Shown: one piece after another, positions 45,733 to 54,494 of the stretch | Layout: every line of letters starts with the position of its first letter | Numbering within the stretch: position 1 is the first letter of the stretch | Source: CAYFFO01 sp964342485 | GTDB lineage: Bacteria; Chloroflexota; Dehalococcoidia; Lucifugimonadales; CAJWER01 | Reading direction: 5' to 3' | NCBI GenBank assembly: GCA_964342485.1 | Contig: CAYFFO010000006.1 | Coordinates: 22,131 to 86,130 of the forward strand | DNA length: 64,000 bases | Position numbers and translations under genes: made by a program | Notes under the pieces: generated by a model | What the model saw: only the letters and a program-made list of their open reading frames with translations | The model's database searches: none | Told to the model about the DNA's origin: nothing

Positions 45733-46878
45733 ATGGCAGGCGCAGAATTAATTGGTAAAGAAGAATTAGATCAAATATTAGAATTATTTAGTCATGATTC
45801 GGTGACTCTATACAGATATGGTCCAAATAATTATAAAGCTACAGAATTTGAAAAAGATTTTGCTAAATATATGGGCGTTAAGTATGCTCACGCAGTATCT
45901 TCTGGTACCGCTGCGATTCACTGTGCTTTAGCTGCTGCTAGTATTGAGCCTGGAGATGAGGTTATAACAACTGCATGGACTTTTGTAGCTCCTGTAGAAG
46001 CTATTTGCTCTTTAGGTGCTTTGCCAGTTTTAGTAAACCTTGATAAAAGTTTTTCTTTGGATCCTGTTGAGCTGGAATCCAAGATTACTAAAAATACCAA
46101 AGCGATTGTTGCCATTCCTATGTGGGCATCACCTGACATGGATTCAATAGTAGAAATTTCTAAAAGGAATTCAATTACACTTATCGAAGATGCAGCTCAG
46201 TCATTAGGAGCAGAATATAAAGGCAAGAAACTAGGAACATTTGGAGATATTGGTTCATTCTCTTTTGACGCCGGTAAAACATTACATGTTGGTGAGGGGG
46301 GAATGGTAATTACAAACAATAAAGATCTTTATGACAAGGTTGCAGAATTTTCTGACCATGGTCATATGCATATTGAAGGACTTCCTAGAGGTAAGGACCC
46401 AAGACGTAAACCAGGGTTAAATTATCGAATGAGTGAATTAACGGCGGCAGTCGGTTTGGCTCAACTTAAAAAAATCGATTATATTTTAGATAAAGCAAAG
46501 ATAAATAAATACAAACTAAAAGATAAAATTAACAATATTCCAGAAATTGAAATGAGATTTTTTCATGATGAGGATGGAGCCCAGGGTGACACTTTAATAT
46601 TCTCATTAAGCTCAACAGAGAAGGCTCTTTTATTGGAAAAAGATTTATTGGAAAAAGGTTATGCAACAAAGATTTTGCCGGAAGCAATAGATTGGCATTA
46701 CGGAGGGTCTTGGAGTCATATATTTAAAAATAAAACATCTGAAGAATTAGAAAGTGAATTCAAACAAACAGGTGAACTTCTAAGAAGAAGTGTTTGTCTT
46801 AATATTCCTGTAAATATGTCAGATGATTCTATTAATGAGATAGCTGGGGTCATACAACTTTTTTGTAAACAACTTTAG
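45733..46878 (+). CDS. KdnA-like DegT/DnrJ/EryC1/StrS aminotransferase
   Basis: The protein has 381 residues. PLP binds at K182 (F-D-A-G-K-T-L-H-V-G-E-G-G) with D153 in I-E-D-A-A-Q contacting the ring nitrogen. The start (M-A-G-A-E-L-I-G-K-E-E), F-S-D-H-G-H-x-H-I and the W-H-Y-x-x-S-W-x-H-I stretch recall KdnA, the 8-amino-3,8-dideoxy-octulosonate aminotransferase, as I remember it. The neighbours, a KdnB-like dehydrogenase before and a NeuB fusion after, fit amination of a ulosonic acid. Other DegT enzymes aminate nucleotide-sugars, which is the alternative. Confidence 0.8.
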   Translation: MAGAELIGKEELDQILELFSHDSVTLYRYGPNNYKATEFEKDFAKYMGVKYAHAVSSGTAAIHCALAAASIEPGDEVITTAWTFVAPVEAICSLGALPVLVNLDKSFSLDPVELESKITKNTKAIVAIPMWASPDMDSIVEISKRNSITLIEDAAQSLGAEYKGKKLGTFGDIGSFSFDAGKTLHVGEGGMVITNNKDLYDKVAEFSDHGHMHIEGLPRGKDPRRKPGLNYRMSELTAAVGLAQLKKIDYILDKAKINKYKLKDKINNIPEIEMRFFHDEDGAQGDTLIFSLSSTEKALLLEKDLLEKGYATKILPEAIDWHYGGSWSHIFKNKTSEELESEFKQTGELLRRSVCLNIPVNMSDDSINEIAGVIQLFCKQL

Positions 46879-46909
46879 TTGACTATTATCGCTATGATGA
46901 GAAATAAAA

Positions 46910-49153
46910 TTGAGAATAACTAAAAAATTAGATACTTTCGTAGTACATAAAGATATCTCAGTAAAGTTAGCTCTTGATAAATTAGAAAAATCTGGCCAGC
47001 AAATTTTGTTTGTAATAGACAGTGCCGGAAGGTTAATGGGTATTGTCACAGATGGCGATGTCAGGCGTTGGCTAATGAAACAGCCAAAAATAGATTTGAC
47101 CAAGTCTATAATCTCAGTAGCTCCGTCTAGTTGTGTAAGTGCAAATATTAATGATTCTTCAGATCAGATTAAAAGACTGATAAATAGAAAAATTAAACAA
47201 CTGCCACTAGTAGATCAAGATGGAGTACTAAAGGCTATAGCAACATCAGCTTCACAATATATAACGATAGGTGATAAAGAAATTGGTAGCGGGAAACCAG
47301 TATATATAATTGCTGAGGTGGGTAATAATCATCAAGGAAAACTTGATGAAGCTAAAGCTCTTATAGATATGGCTTCAGAAGCCGGTGTAGATTCTGTAAA
47401 GTTCCAGATGCGTTCTATGGAAGCTTTGTATGGAAAACAATATAATAAGAGAAGTGTATCTCAAGACCTTGGCGTTCAATACACTTCAGATTTACTATCA
47501 AAGTTCCAGTTATCTGATGATGACCTATTTAAAGCTTTTGACCATTGTAAGCTTAATGAAGTTGAGCCTATTTGTACTCCCTGGGATCTGGAAAGTTTGA
47601 AAAAACTTGAGGATTATGGAATGGAGGCATATAAAGTTGCTTCAGCAGACTTTACTAATCATGAACTTCTTAGAGAATTAGCAAAAACTCATGTCCCATT
47701 AATATGTTCAACAGGAATGTCTACTGATGATGAGATATTAGAAAGTTCTGAACTTTTAAAAAGTCTCGGAGTTCAAGGTATATTACTTCATTGTAATTCC
47801 ACATATCCAACACCATTTAAGGATGTTAATTTAAATTATATTCGTGTTTTAAGAAAGTTTGGGTTTGACGTTGGGTATTCAGGACATGAACGCGGTAACT
47901 TTATTCCTCTGGCAGCTATAGCTTTGGGTGCCTGTGTAATTGAAAAACATATAACTTTTAATAAAGACCAAGAAGGAAATGATCACAAGGTAAGTTTGCT
48001 TCCAGAAGAGCTTAAGGAAATGGTTGATCAAATTCGTATGTCACAAGAAGCTTTGGGAAATGATAATCCAAGATCTATAACCCAGGGCGAATTAATGAAC
48101 AGAGAGGTCTTGGCTAAAAGTTTATATTCGGTTAGAAAAATCTCTCAAGGTGAGAAAATAACTAGAGATTTAATCGTTGTGAAAAGTCCCGGCCAGGGGC
48201 TTCAGCCTAATAAACTAGAATTACTTGTTGGCAGAATTGCTAACAGGGATATTGAAGAAGATTCATGTTTTTTTAATTCAGATCTACAAGAAAAAATTAT
48301 TAAAAAAGATAATTTCAATTTTAAAAGACCGTATGGGATACCAGTGCGGTATCATGATTTTCAAAAGTTAACGTCAAATTCACCTTTGGACTTTGTAGAA
48401 TTTCACCTTTCTTATCAAGATCTAAACGAAAAACCATCTGATTTTATAATGGATAAACCTCAATTATTTTTTACAGTACATGCACCCGAATTATTTAAAA
48501 ATGACCATATTCTTGATCTTTGTTCAATAGATGAGAATTATAGAAAACTTTCTGTGAATTATCTTAACGAAGTAATAGAGCATTGCGATGAAATTTCGAG
48601 GTGTTTTAGAGATCAAGATTCACCGATATTGGTTGTAAATGCCGGTGGTTGGGATACGGCTGGATTTGTGCCTGATGAAAAGAAAGGTATTTATTATGAA
48701 AATCTTAAAAAAAGCCTTAATGAAATAAATTCAACCAAGGTTAAAATTGCATTTCAAACGATGCCTCCATTTCCATGGCATTTTGGTGGGCAGAGTTTTC
48801 ATAATCTTTTTGTAAATCCTTATGAGATAGATACTTTTTGCTCTGAAACTGGTCAAAAAATATGTTTCGACGTATCACATTCTATGATGGCTTGTAATTA
48901 TTATGGTTGGGACTTGAATGATTTCATAGATATAGTTTCAAAACATATAGTATATTTGCATGTTGTTGATGCAAAAGGTTCAGACGGTGAGGGTGTTCAA
49001 CTTGGGGAAGGAGATGTTAATTTTAAGGATTTAGCAACTATTTTAAACAAGACTTGTCCAAATGCACCTTTTATACCAGAAGTTTGGCAAGGTCATAAAG
49101 ATGGTGGCTCTGGTTTTTGGAGTGCCCTAGAATATCTTGAAAATTATCTTTAG
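46910..49153 (+). CDS. Four-part fusion: CBS pair, NeuB-type synthase, SAF domain, TIM-barrel epimerase-like domain
   Basis: The protein has 747 residues. Residues 1-120 hold two CBS motifs (M-G-I-V-T-D-G-D-V-R). Residues about 130-380 are the NeuB barrel: A-E-V-G-N-N-H-Q-G at 135-143, Y-S-G-H-E-R-G at 323-329, and E-K-H-I-T-F at 345-350; this condenses phosphoenolpyruvate with an aldose. Residues about 400-455 form a SAF/antifreeze-like domain. Residues about 470-747 resemble xylose-isomerase-like barrels (F-D-V-S-H, H-V-V-D-A-K-G, I-P-E-V-W-Q-G-H as metal-ligand candidates). The CBS pair suggests nucleotide control. The start is a TTG or nearby codon; the substrate is unknown. Confidence 0.82.
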   Translation: MRITKKLDTFVVHKDISVKLALDKLEKSGQQILFVIDSAGRLMGIVTDGDVRRWLMKQPKIDLTKSIISVAPSSCVSANINDSSDQIKRLINRKIKQLPLVDQDGVLKAIATSASQYITIGDKEIGSGKPVYIIAEVGNNHQGKLDEAKALIDMASEAGVDSVKFQMRSMEALYGKQYNKRSVSQDLGVQYTSDLLSKFQLSDDDLFKAFDHCKLNEVEPICTPWDLESLKKLEDYGMEAYKVASADFTNHELLRELAKTHVPLICSTGMSTDDEILESSELLKSLGVQGILLHCNSTYPTPFKDVNLNYIRVLRKFGFDVGYSGHERGNFIPLAAIALGACVIEKHITFNKDQEGNDHKVSLLPEELKEMVDQIRMSQEALGNDNPRSITQGELMNREVLAKSLYSVRKISQGEKITRDLIVVKSPGQGLQPNKLELLVGRIANRDIEEDSCFFNSDLQEKIIKKDNFNFKRPYGIPVRYHDFQKLTSNSPLDFVEFHLSYQDLNEKPSDFIMDKPQLFFTVHAPELFKNDHILDLCSIDENYRKLSVNYLNEVIEHCDEISRCFRDQDSPILVVNAGGWDTAGFVPDEKKGIYYENLKKSLNEINSTKVKIAFQTMPPFPWHFGGQSFHNLFVNPYEIDTFCSETGQKICFDVSHSMMACNYYGWDLNDFIDIVSKHIVYLHVVDAKGSDGEGVQLGEGDVNFKDLATILNKTCPNAPFIPEVWQGHKDGGSGFWSALEYLENYL

Positions 49154-49215
49154 TTTTTAAATGGAAAAATATTAATTATACTTGTTAAATTATTTTTACA
49201 ATCTTTATAGATCGC

Positions 49216-49240
49216 CTGTATTCCATTCTGGACAATACAG
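49216..49240 (+). terminator. Inverted repeat downstream of the NeuB-type fusion gene
   Basis: CTGTATT (49216-49222) and AATACAG (49234-49240) are perfect complements over 11 bases, about 60 bases after the NeuB-type stop. No clean T-run follows directly, so termination is uncertain. The rest of 49154-49428 holds no gene I can support; one 73-codon frame there lacks any coding sign. Confidence 0.3.
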
Positions 49241-49428
49241 ATCCCTTAATTTTGACAACAATTTTTGTGCCATTTCCCAATCATTTCAAATGGACTTGCT
49301 TGTAACTTAAAGAAAAAATGTCGTACTTTGATTAAGATGCACGATCAAAAAAGTAAAATGAACGTAATTTACTTTGATGATCATGATATTTCGTTATGTT
49401 CGAGTGGAATCAAGGCTTTTTACAATAT

Positions 49429-49458
49429 AAAAAACCCCCTTGACCAAGGGGGTTTTTT
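49429..49458. terminator. Strong bidirectional intrinsic terminator
   Basis: A perfect 13-bp stem (A-run, CCCCC, TT against AA, GGGGG, T-run) with a GACC loop at 49442-49445. It is placed between the converging NeuB-type gene and the formaldehyde-dehydrogenase-like gene and gives a T-tract on both strands. Confidence 0.93.
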
Positions 49459-49491
49459 ATTACTCGCGGAATTTAGGATGTTGTAACCCAT

Positions 49492-50643
49492 TTATGGGTG
49501 GAGTATGACTTTTGTATAACCATCCTCTCTTCGATCGAATTTCTTATATGCTTCTGCAGCATCTTTGAGAGGTACATCATGAGAAACTACAAAACTAGGT
49601 TTTGCTTTCCCAGCTATTATTAGGTCACGGAGCTGAGCGTTGTATTGTTTTACATTGCACTGTCCGGTTCCAAGCTTCAACCCTTTTTCAAAGAGTTTCC
49701 CAAAGTTTATCGATAGGGCACCTTTCTTGGCTCCTTCGTTAACTCCTCCGGGATCTGAAGGTACGTACAACCCTGGTATTCCCAGAGAACCAGTAGGTTC
49801 TACAACTTCGATAAGCTGATTAAGGACTATATTTGGGACTTCGTCTTGTTCTCCACCGGCTGCTGATGAACCAGCACTGGTTGCTTGATATCCAACGGCA
49901 TCTATACCTTTGTCGGTGCCCTTGCCGTTTCGCATTGACTTAATCTGTTCTACGGGATCTCCTTCATCGTAGTTGATTGGGATAGCGCCTATTGATGCAG
50001 CTTTATCCAATCTTTCTTTAACATGATCGACCGAATAAACTTCTGCAGCACCGCGGATGACGCTACTATATGCTGCCATGAGTCCGACAGGTCCTGCACC
50101 GAAAACAGATACACTTTCACCTGGTTTAACTCCGGCAAGTTCTGATCCATGATACCCGGTGGGAAAAATGTCGGCTAACAAAGCAAAGTCTGCTTCATTT
50201 TCAGTACCGTCGGGTAAATGTAAAGCGTTAAAATCGACGAATGGTACTTGCATGTATTCGGCTTGTCCACCCACCCAAGGTCCCATGGATACATACCCAT
50301 ATGCACCGCCGGCGAATCCAGGATTCACGGTTATACAGAATCCAGTAAACCCACCTAGACAATTTTTACAAAATCCGCATGCCACGTTAAATGGCATTAC
50401 TACCCTGTCTCCAACTTTTCTGCGTTTTACTGCAGACCCTACTTCTTCTATAATTCCCATGTTTTCATGGCCGAACACGATTCCTGATTCCGCAGCTGTT
50501 CGACCTTCGTACATATGTAGGTCGGATCCACAAATACACGAAGATGTGATTCTTACTATTGCGTCGTTGGGATGTAGTATCTTAGGGTCTGGTACATCTT
50601 CAACTGCAACCTCGAATGGTTTTTTGTACACGACTGCTTTCAT
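49492..50643 (-). CDS. Zinc-dependent alcohol dehydrogenase, glutathione-independent formaldehyde dehydrogenase type
   Basis: The protein has 383 residues. The catalytic zinc ligands are C-G-S-D-L-H (near residue 38) and G-H-E-N-M-G (His and Glu near 59). The structural zinc motif is C-G-F-C-K-N-C-x7-C. The NAD site is G-A-G-P-V-G-L-M-A. The long insertion after the structural zinc and length near 390 are typical of the Pseudomonas-type formaldehyde dismutase/dehydrogenase group. The start ATG follows AAGGAGTAA. It may detoxify formaldehyde or act on other small alcohols; the substrate is not fixed by context. Confidence 0.87.
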   Translation of the reverse strand: MKAVVYKKPFEVAVEDVPDPKILHPNDAIVRITSSCICGSDLHMYEGRTAAESGIVFGHENMGIIEEVGSAVKRRKVGDRVVMPFNVACGFCKNCLGGFTGFCITVNPGFAGGAYGYVSMGPWVGGQAEYMQVPFVDFNALHLPDGTENEADFALLADIFPTGYHGSELAGVKPGESVSVFGAGPVGLMAAYSSVIRGAAEVYSVDHVKERLDKAASIGAIPINYDEGDPVEQIKSMRNGKGTDKGIDAVGYQATSAGSSAAGGEQDEVPNIVLNQLIEVVEPTGSLGIPGLYVPSDPGGVNEGAKKGALSINFGKLFEKGLKLGTGQCNVKQYNAQLRDLIIAGKAKPSFVVSHDVPLKDAAEAYKKFDRREDGYTKVILHP

Positions 50644-50847
50644 TATCTTACTCCTTGATTAAATTGGTTAAATTTATCCCTGGTTAAATTGCTGATTGAT
50701 ATCGAAGCAGAATTGTAGTCATAACGTGTCTTTTCGTCAACTATCGATGTTAATTTGATATGTAAATAGAATTGCTTAAGTAGCTTTAATTGGATATACG
50801 GCTAGTAGGTATAGGACTTTAATGGTTTGCTATATCTGATGATTTAT

Positions 50848-50875
50848 TTACCGACATAGGGTGCTATGCTATAAT
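50848..50875 (+). promoter_or_regulatory. Promoter of the rpsB operon
   Basis: TTACCG (50848-50853) and TATAAT (50870-50875) are 16 bases apart, about 60 bases before the rpsB ATG. The perfect -10 is well placed for the large translation/isoprenoid operon. The rest of 50644-50934 shows no gene. Confidence 0.6.
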
Positions 50876-50934
50876 TGACTGCTGATTACGAGTCCTATGT
50901 TTAGTAAGTTTTGTATATATAAGGAATATTTTAA

Positions 50935-51831
50935 ATGGTTCAGCAGGTTGAACAGACCGATGTAAGACAGACCGAAGGTGGCGATAATCCTTCCCAGGTG
51001 TCCATGAAGGGTTTATTGGAGGCAGGGGTTCATTTTGGTCACCAAAAGAGACATTGGAATCCACGGATGCGGCAATACATATTTGCTGAACGTAATGGGA
51101 TACATATCATTGATTTACAACAAACTCTCTTCTATTTGGAAACAGCAGCTGACTTTATACAGGAGCTATCAGCAAAAGGTAAAAAAGTAATTTTTGCAGG
51201 AACAAAGAAACAAGCATCCGATACAGTAGAAACAGAAGCCAAACGAAGTGGATCTTTCCATATCAGCACGCGTTGGCTAGGTGGAACATTAACTAATTTC
51301 AAGACTATTCAGGCCAGGATAGATTATTTAGTTCAACTGGAAACTATGAAAGAAAAGGGTGAGTTTGCCCTTCGAACCAAGAGAGAATCTATGAAGTTGG
51401 AAGAGTCTATTAATAAACTCAACCGATATCTTGGTGGGATAAAGGAAATGACGTCTATACCCGGTGCCTTATTTGTTGTGGATGTTGGCAAAGAGTCGAT
51501 AGCTGTTGCTGAGGCAAAGCGTGTGGGTATACCCATTGTTGCTTTAGTTGATACTGATTGTGATCCATCTGACATCGATTATCCGATACCAGGAAATGAT
51601 GATGCTATAAGGTCTATTAGACTGGTTACATCAAGAATCGCTGATGCCATAATTGATGGGCGTAATCAGAAAGAAAGTTTAGAGGCAGAACTTTCAGAAG
51701 GAAGCTCAGATGTTACCGCTCCTGTAGCAGAAAAAGTTGAAATAAAGGAGCCTGTGGTTGAAGATGAGCCTGATACTGGATCTGGGTCGGATACGAAATT
51801 GAATGAAGAAACTACAAGTACTGAGGAGTAA
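50935..51831 (+). CDS. rpsB: 30S ribosomal protein S2
   Basis: The protein has 298 residues: an S2 core (residues about 20-245) and an acidic, low-complexity tail of about 50 residues rich in Glu, Ser and Thr. Core signatures are [17 protein letters not shown], and V-D-T-D-C-D-P. The tail is longer than in E. coli S2 (241 residues). Its ATG follows AAGGAAT. It leads rpsB-tsf-pyrH-frr, and the tsf start directly follows its stop, so ribosomes probably pass from one to the other. Confidence 0.97.
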   Translation: MVQQVEQTDVRQTEGGDNPSQVSMKGLLEAGVHFGHQKRHWNPRMRQYIFAERNGIHIIDLQQTLFYLETAADFIQELSAKGKKVIFAGTKKQASDTVETEAKRSGSFHISTRWLGGTLTNFKTIQARIDYLVQLETMKEKGEFALRTKRESMKLEESINKLNRYLGGIKEMTSIPGALFVVDVGKESIAVAEAKRVGIPIVALVDTDCDPSDIDYPIPGNDDAIRSIRLVTSRIADAIIDGRNQKESLEAELSEGSSDVTAPVAEKVEIKEPVVEDEPDTGSGSDTKLNEETTSTEE

Positions 51832-52335
51832 GTGTTGGTAACCGTAGAAGATATTAAAACTCTTAGAGATATGACCGGAGCCGGAATAATGGATTCTAAA
51901 AGGGCTTTGGAAGAATCTGGTGGTGATGTTGAGATGGCTCAACAAATTCTTAAGGATAAAGGGATTGCAACAGCAGCTAAAAAGGCAAGTCGTGAAACAA
52001 ACGAAGGCTTAATACATTCCTATATTCACACTGGGAGTAGGGTAGGCGCTATTGTAGAAGTCAATTGTGAAACAGACTTCGTTGCACGTACTGATGACTT
52101 GAAGAGTTTATCTACTGACTTAGCAATGCAAATTGCTTCTATGTCTCCAAAATATGTAAATGCAGATGAATTGGAAGATAGTAAAGAAGGGGACCCTGAA
52201 GATTTATGTTTACTCAGCCAACCTTTTATACGCGATGGATCATTAACCGTGCAGGATATTGTTAATGAGACTATAGCCAAAGTTGGTGAAAATATAAGAA
52301 TCCGAAGGTTTTCAAGGTTTGCCCTCGGAGAATAG
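51832..52335 (+). CDS. tsf: Elongation factor Ts (short form)
   Basis: The 167-residue protein is shorter than the Thermus form (about 196) and much shorter than E. coli (283). EF-Ts recycles EF-Tu by releasing GDP. The UBA-like N-terminus ([11 protein letters not shown]) and the T-D-F-V-A-R nucleotide-exchange motif are intact; only one core subdomain is present, with the second trimmed. The start is a GTG directly after rpsB, using a GAGGAG site inside rpsB. The last base of its stop is the first of the pyrH GTG. Confidence 0.95.
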   Translation: MLVTVEDIKTLRDMTGAGIMDSKRALEESGGDVEMAQQILKDKGIATAAKKASRETNEGLIHSYIHTGSRVGAIVEVNCETDFVARTDDLKSLSTDLAMQIASMSPKYVNADELEDSKEGDPEDLCLLSQPFIRDGSLTVQDIVNETIAKVGENIRIRRFSRFALGE

Positions 52336-53096
52336 TGTATTTGGATCTGAATACTTATTCCAAGAGATACAGTAGGATTTTGCTTAAGCTCAGTGGAGAA
52401 TCCTTCAAGGGCTCAAGCGGGTATGGAATAGATTCAGATGCTGTTGGTTACATGGCAGGTGAAATAAAAAGCGCTGTGGATATGGGGGTGGAGATAGGAG
52501 TAGTGGTTGGAGGGGGCAATATCTGGAGAGGTTCTGAAGCTGAAATTTCAGGTATGGATAGAGCTTCTGCTGACTATGCCGGGATGCTTGCTACTGTTAT
52601 TAATGCTTTATCTTTGCAGGATGCTCTTGAGCGACGATTCAAAGTAAATACCAGGACCCAGTCAGCTATCAATTTGCAACAAATCGCAGAGCCATATATA
52701 CGCAGAAGAGCAATAAGGCATCTTGAAAAGAGTAGAGTGGTGATCTTTGCTTCAGGTACAGGAAACCCTTTTATGACCACTGATACTGCGGCAGCGCTTA
52801 GGGCAACAGAAATTGATGCTGAATTACTTTTAATGGCCAAGCACGATGTAGACGGTGTTTATGCTTCAGATCCCAACAAATATCCTGATGCTACTAAATA
52901 TGAATTTGTGTCTTATCGTGAAGCTATTGAGAAGAGACTTGAGGTTATGGATGGAACGGCTTTTTCTCTTTGTGAAGAAAACAACATTCCAATAATAGTG
53001 TTTGATCTTTTTAAACAGGGCAATATAGCTCGTGTTCTGGATGGTGAGAAGTTAGGTTCTTTGGTAGCTGGCAAAGAGTTTGCTCAAAAATCATAG
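52335..53096 (+). CDS. pyrH: UMP kinase
   Basis: The protein has 253 residues, an amino-acid-kinase fold enzyme. It phosphorylates UMP to UDP using ATP, with GTP activation and UTP inhibition known in the family. Motifs: L-K-L-S-G-E-S-F near residue 17, [29 protein letters not shown], and A-K-H-D-V-D-G-V-Y. Its GTG overlaps the tsf stop by one base. frr follows after 64 bases with its own AGGAG site. Confidence 0.96.
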   Translation: MYLDLNTYSKRYSRILLKLSGESFKGSSGYGIDSDAVGYMAGEIKSAVDMGVEIGVVVGGGNIWRGSEAEISGMDRASADYAGMLATVINALSLQDALERRFKVNTRTQSAINLQQIAEPYIRRRAIRHLEKSRVVIFASGTGNPFMTTDTAAALRATEIDAELLLMAKHDVDGVYASDPNKYPDATKYEFVSYREAIEKRLEVMDGTAFSLCEENNIPIIVFDLFKQGNIARVLDGEKLGSLVAGKEFAQKS

Positions 53097-53160
53097 GGTT
53101 TTTATTCAAATACCTTTCGAGTTTAGAATCGGTGGAGAAGTATTCAGGAGCGTATAAATC

Positions 53161-53724
53161 ATGAGTAATGAACAGGAGTTTCTAGTTGAAATCAGAGAAA
53201 ATATGCAAAAGTCTGTTGATTCTTTCGAACGCGATTTAAACACAGTTAGGACTGGAAGGGCTAGTCCGGCTTTGGTGGAAGGTATTATGGTTGATTATTA
53301 TGGAGCTGCGACATCACTTAGTCATATTGCTTCTATATCGGTTCCTGAGGCTCGAGTGTTAATGATTGAACCATGGGATAAACAAGCATTGGCAGAAGTT
53401 GAAAAAAGTTTGTTAAGATCCGATCTTGGTCTTGTACCCAACAATGATGGAACAGTGATACGTCTCAATATTCCGGCGTTAACGGAAGAGCGTAGACGGG
53501 ATTTGGTGAAAGTAGTTCGTGCTAAGTTGGAAGAAGGACATATTGCAGTACGTAATATCAGACGAAATGGCCTGGCAAAATTACGTCAGGACGAAAAGGA
53601 CAAATCGATTTCACAGGATGATAGTAGACGTATCCAGACTCAACTTCAGGAATTGACTGATTCAATTATCGAAGAGATGGGTCTTATAGCGAAAGATAAA
53701 GAGTCTGAAGTTATGGAGGTATAG
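53161..53724 (+). CDS. frr: Ribosome recycling factor
   Basis: The protein has 187 residues, the standard length. RRF splits the post-termination 70S ribosome with EF-G. The three-helix-bundle segments are L-N-T-V-R-T-G-R-A-S-P-A (the tRNA-mimicking helix start) and V-R-N-I-R-R-N-G/K-D-K-S-I-S-Q-D. The hinge to the small beta domain includes A-R-V-L-M-I-E-P-W-D. The ATG at 53161 is preceded by CAGGAG. It lies between pyrH and uppS, the usual order. Confidence 0.97.
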   Translation: MSNEQEFLVEIRENMQKSVDSFERDLNTVRTGRASPALVEGIMVDYYGAATSLSHIASISVPEARVLMIEPWDKQALAEVEKSLLRSDLGLVPNNDGTVIRLNIPALTEERRRDLVKVVRAKLEEGHIAVRNIRRNGLAKLRQDEKDKSISQDDSRRIQTQLQELTDSIIEEMGLIAKDKESEVMEV

Positions 53725-53740
53725 GTAGGTTTCGATTGTA

Positions 53741-54469
53741 TTGCTTATCGAAATGGATACAACGGCAACAATGATCAGTATACCTTCACACGTGGCTATT
53801 GTGATGGACGGGAATGGACGTTGGGCTGAAGAAAGAGGTTGGACTCGCACTGAAGGTCATCGTGCTGGTTTAGAGAACATTAGGAAAATAGTAAAGTTTT
53901 TTTCTAAAAACGGTGTTAAATACTTAACCCTTTTTGCATTTTCCACGGAAAATTGGGATAGACCTAATGAAGAGGTAAAAATTCTTATTGAATTGCTTGA
54001 ACAGGCAGTTAGGGAAGAAACTAAGCCTCTTCATGACGATGGTGTTCGTATCAGGCATATTGGTAGGTTAGATCGATTACCGGTTAATTTAAGGGATTCT
54101 ATACTGGATAGTGTGGCACTTACCAGTGCAAATCAAGGTATAAACCTTAATATCGCATATGATTATGGTAGCCGTACAGAAATAGTTGATGCTGTAAAAA
54201 GGATCGTTGTTGAAGGCCTATCGCCGGATCAAATTACTGAAGATTTGTTTTCCACAAAACTTTACACTAATGGCATCCCTGACCCTGACTTTGTGATAAG
54301 GACAGCGGGGGAAATGAGATTAAGTAATTTTCTGATGTGGCAGTGTGCATATGCAGAATTTTATACAACCAAGTGTTGGTGGCCAGATTTTGACGAAGAC
54401 GAGGCAAGTAAAGCTTTAGATGAGTTTAGTAATAGAAAGCGTAGATATGGGAAATTGGATTCCATCTAG
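53741..54469 (+). CDS. uppS: Isoprenyl (undecaprenyl) diphosphate synthase
   Basis: The protein has 242 residues. It makes long-chain cis-prenyl diphosphate, the carrier for cell-wall and glycan precursors. M-D-G-N-G-R-W near residue 22 binds diphosphate; the catalytic pocket includes G-H-R-A-G, T-L-F-A-F-S-T-E-N-W and the C-terminal R-T-A-G-E-M-R-L-S-N-F, with R-L-S-N-F for isopentenyl diphosphate. The TTG at 53741 is uncertain; an ATG at 53753 or 53771 could also serve. cdsA follows after 25 bases. Confidence 0.95.
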   Translation: MLIEMDTTATMISIPSHVAIVMDGNGRWAEERGWTRTEGHRAGLENIRKIVKFFSKNGVKYLTLFAFSTENWDRPNEEVKILIELLEQAVREETKPLHDDGVRIRHIGRLDRLPVNLRDSILDSVALTSANQGINLNIAYDYGSRTEIVDAVKRIVVEGLSPDQITEDLFSTKLYTNGIPDPDFVIRTAGEMRLSNFLMWQCAYAEFYTTKCWWPDFDEDEASKALDEFSNRKRRYGKLDSI

Positions 54470-54494
54470 TTGGTAGAGCACGAACTTTCTTAAC

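Noticed and set aside
49265..49486. 73-codon frame between the NeuB-type gene and the ADH
   Set aside because: It runs through the intrinsic terminator, has no ribosome site, and no motif was recognised.
50159..50662. 167-codon plus-strand frame over the alcohol dehydrogenase
   Set aside because: It is opposite a full-length zinc ADH and shows no motif of its own.
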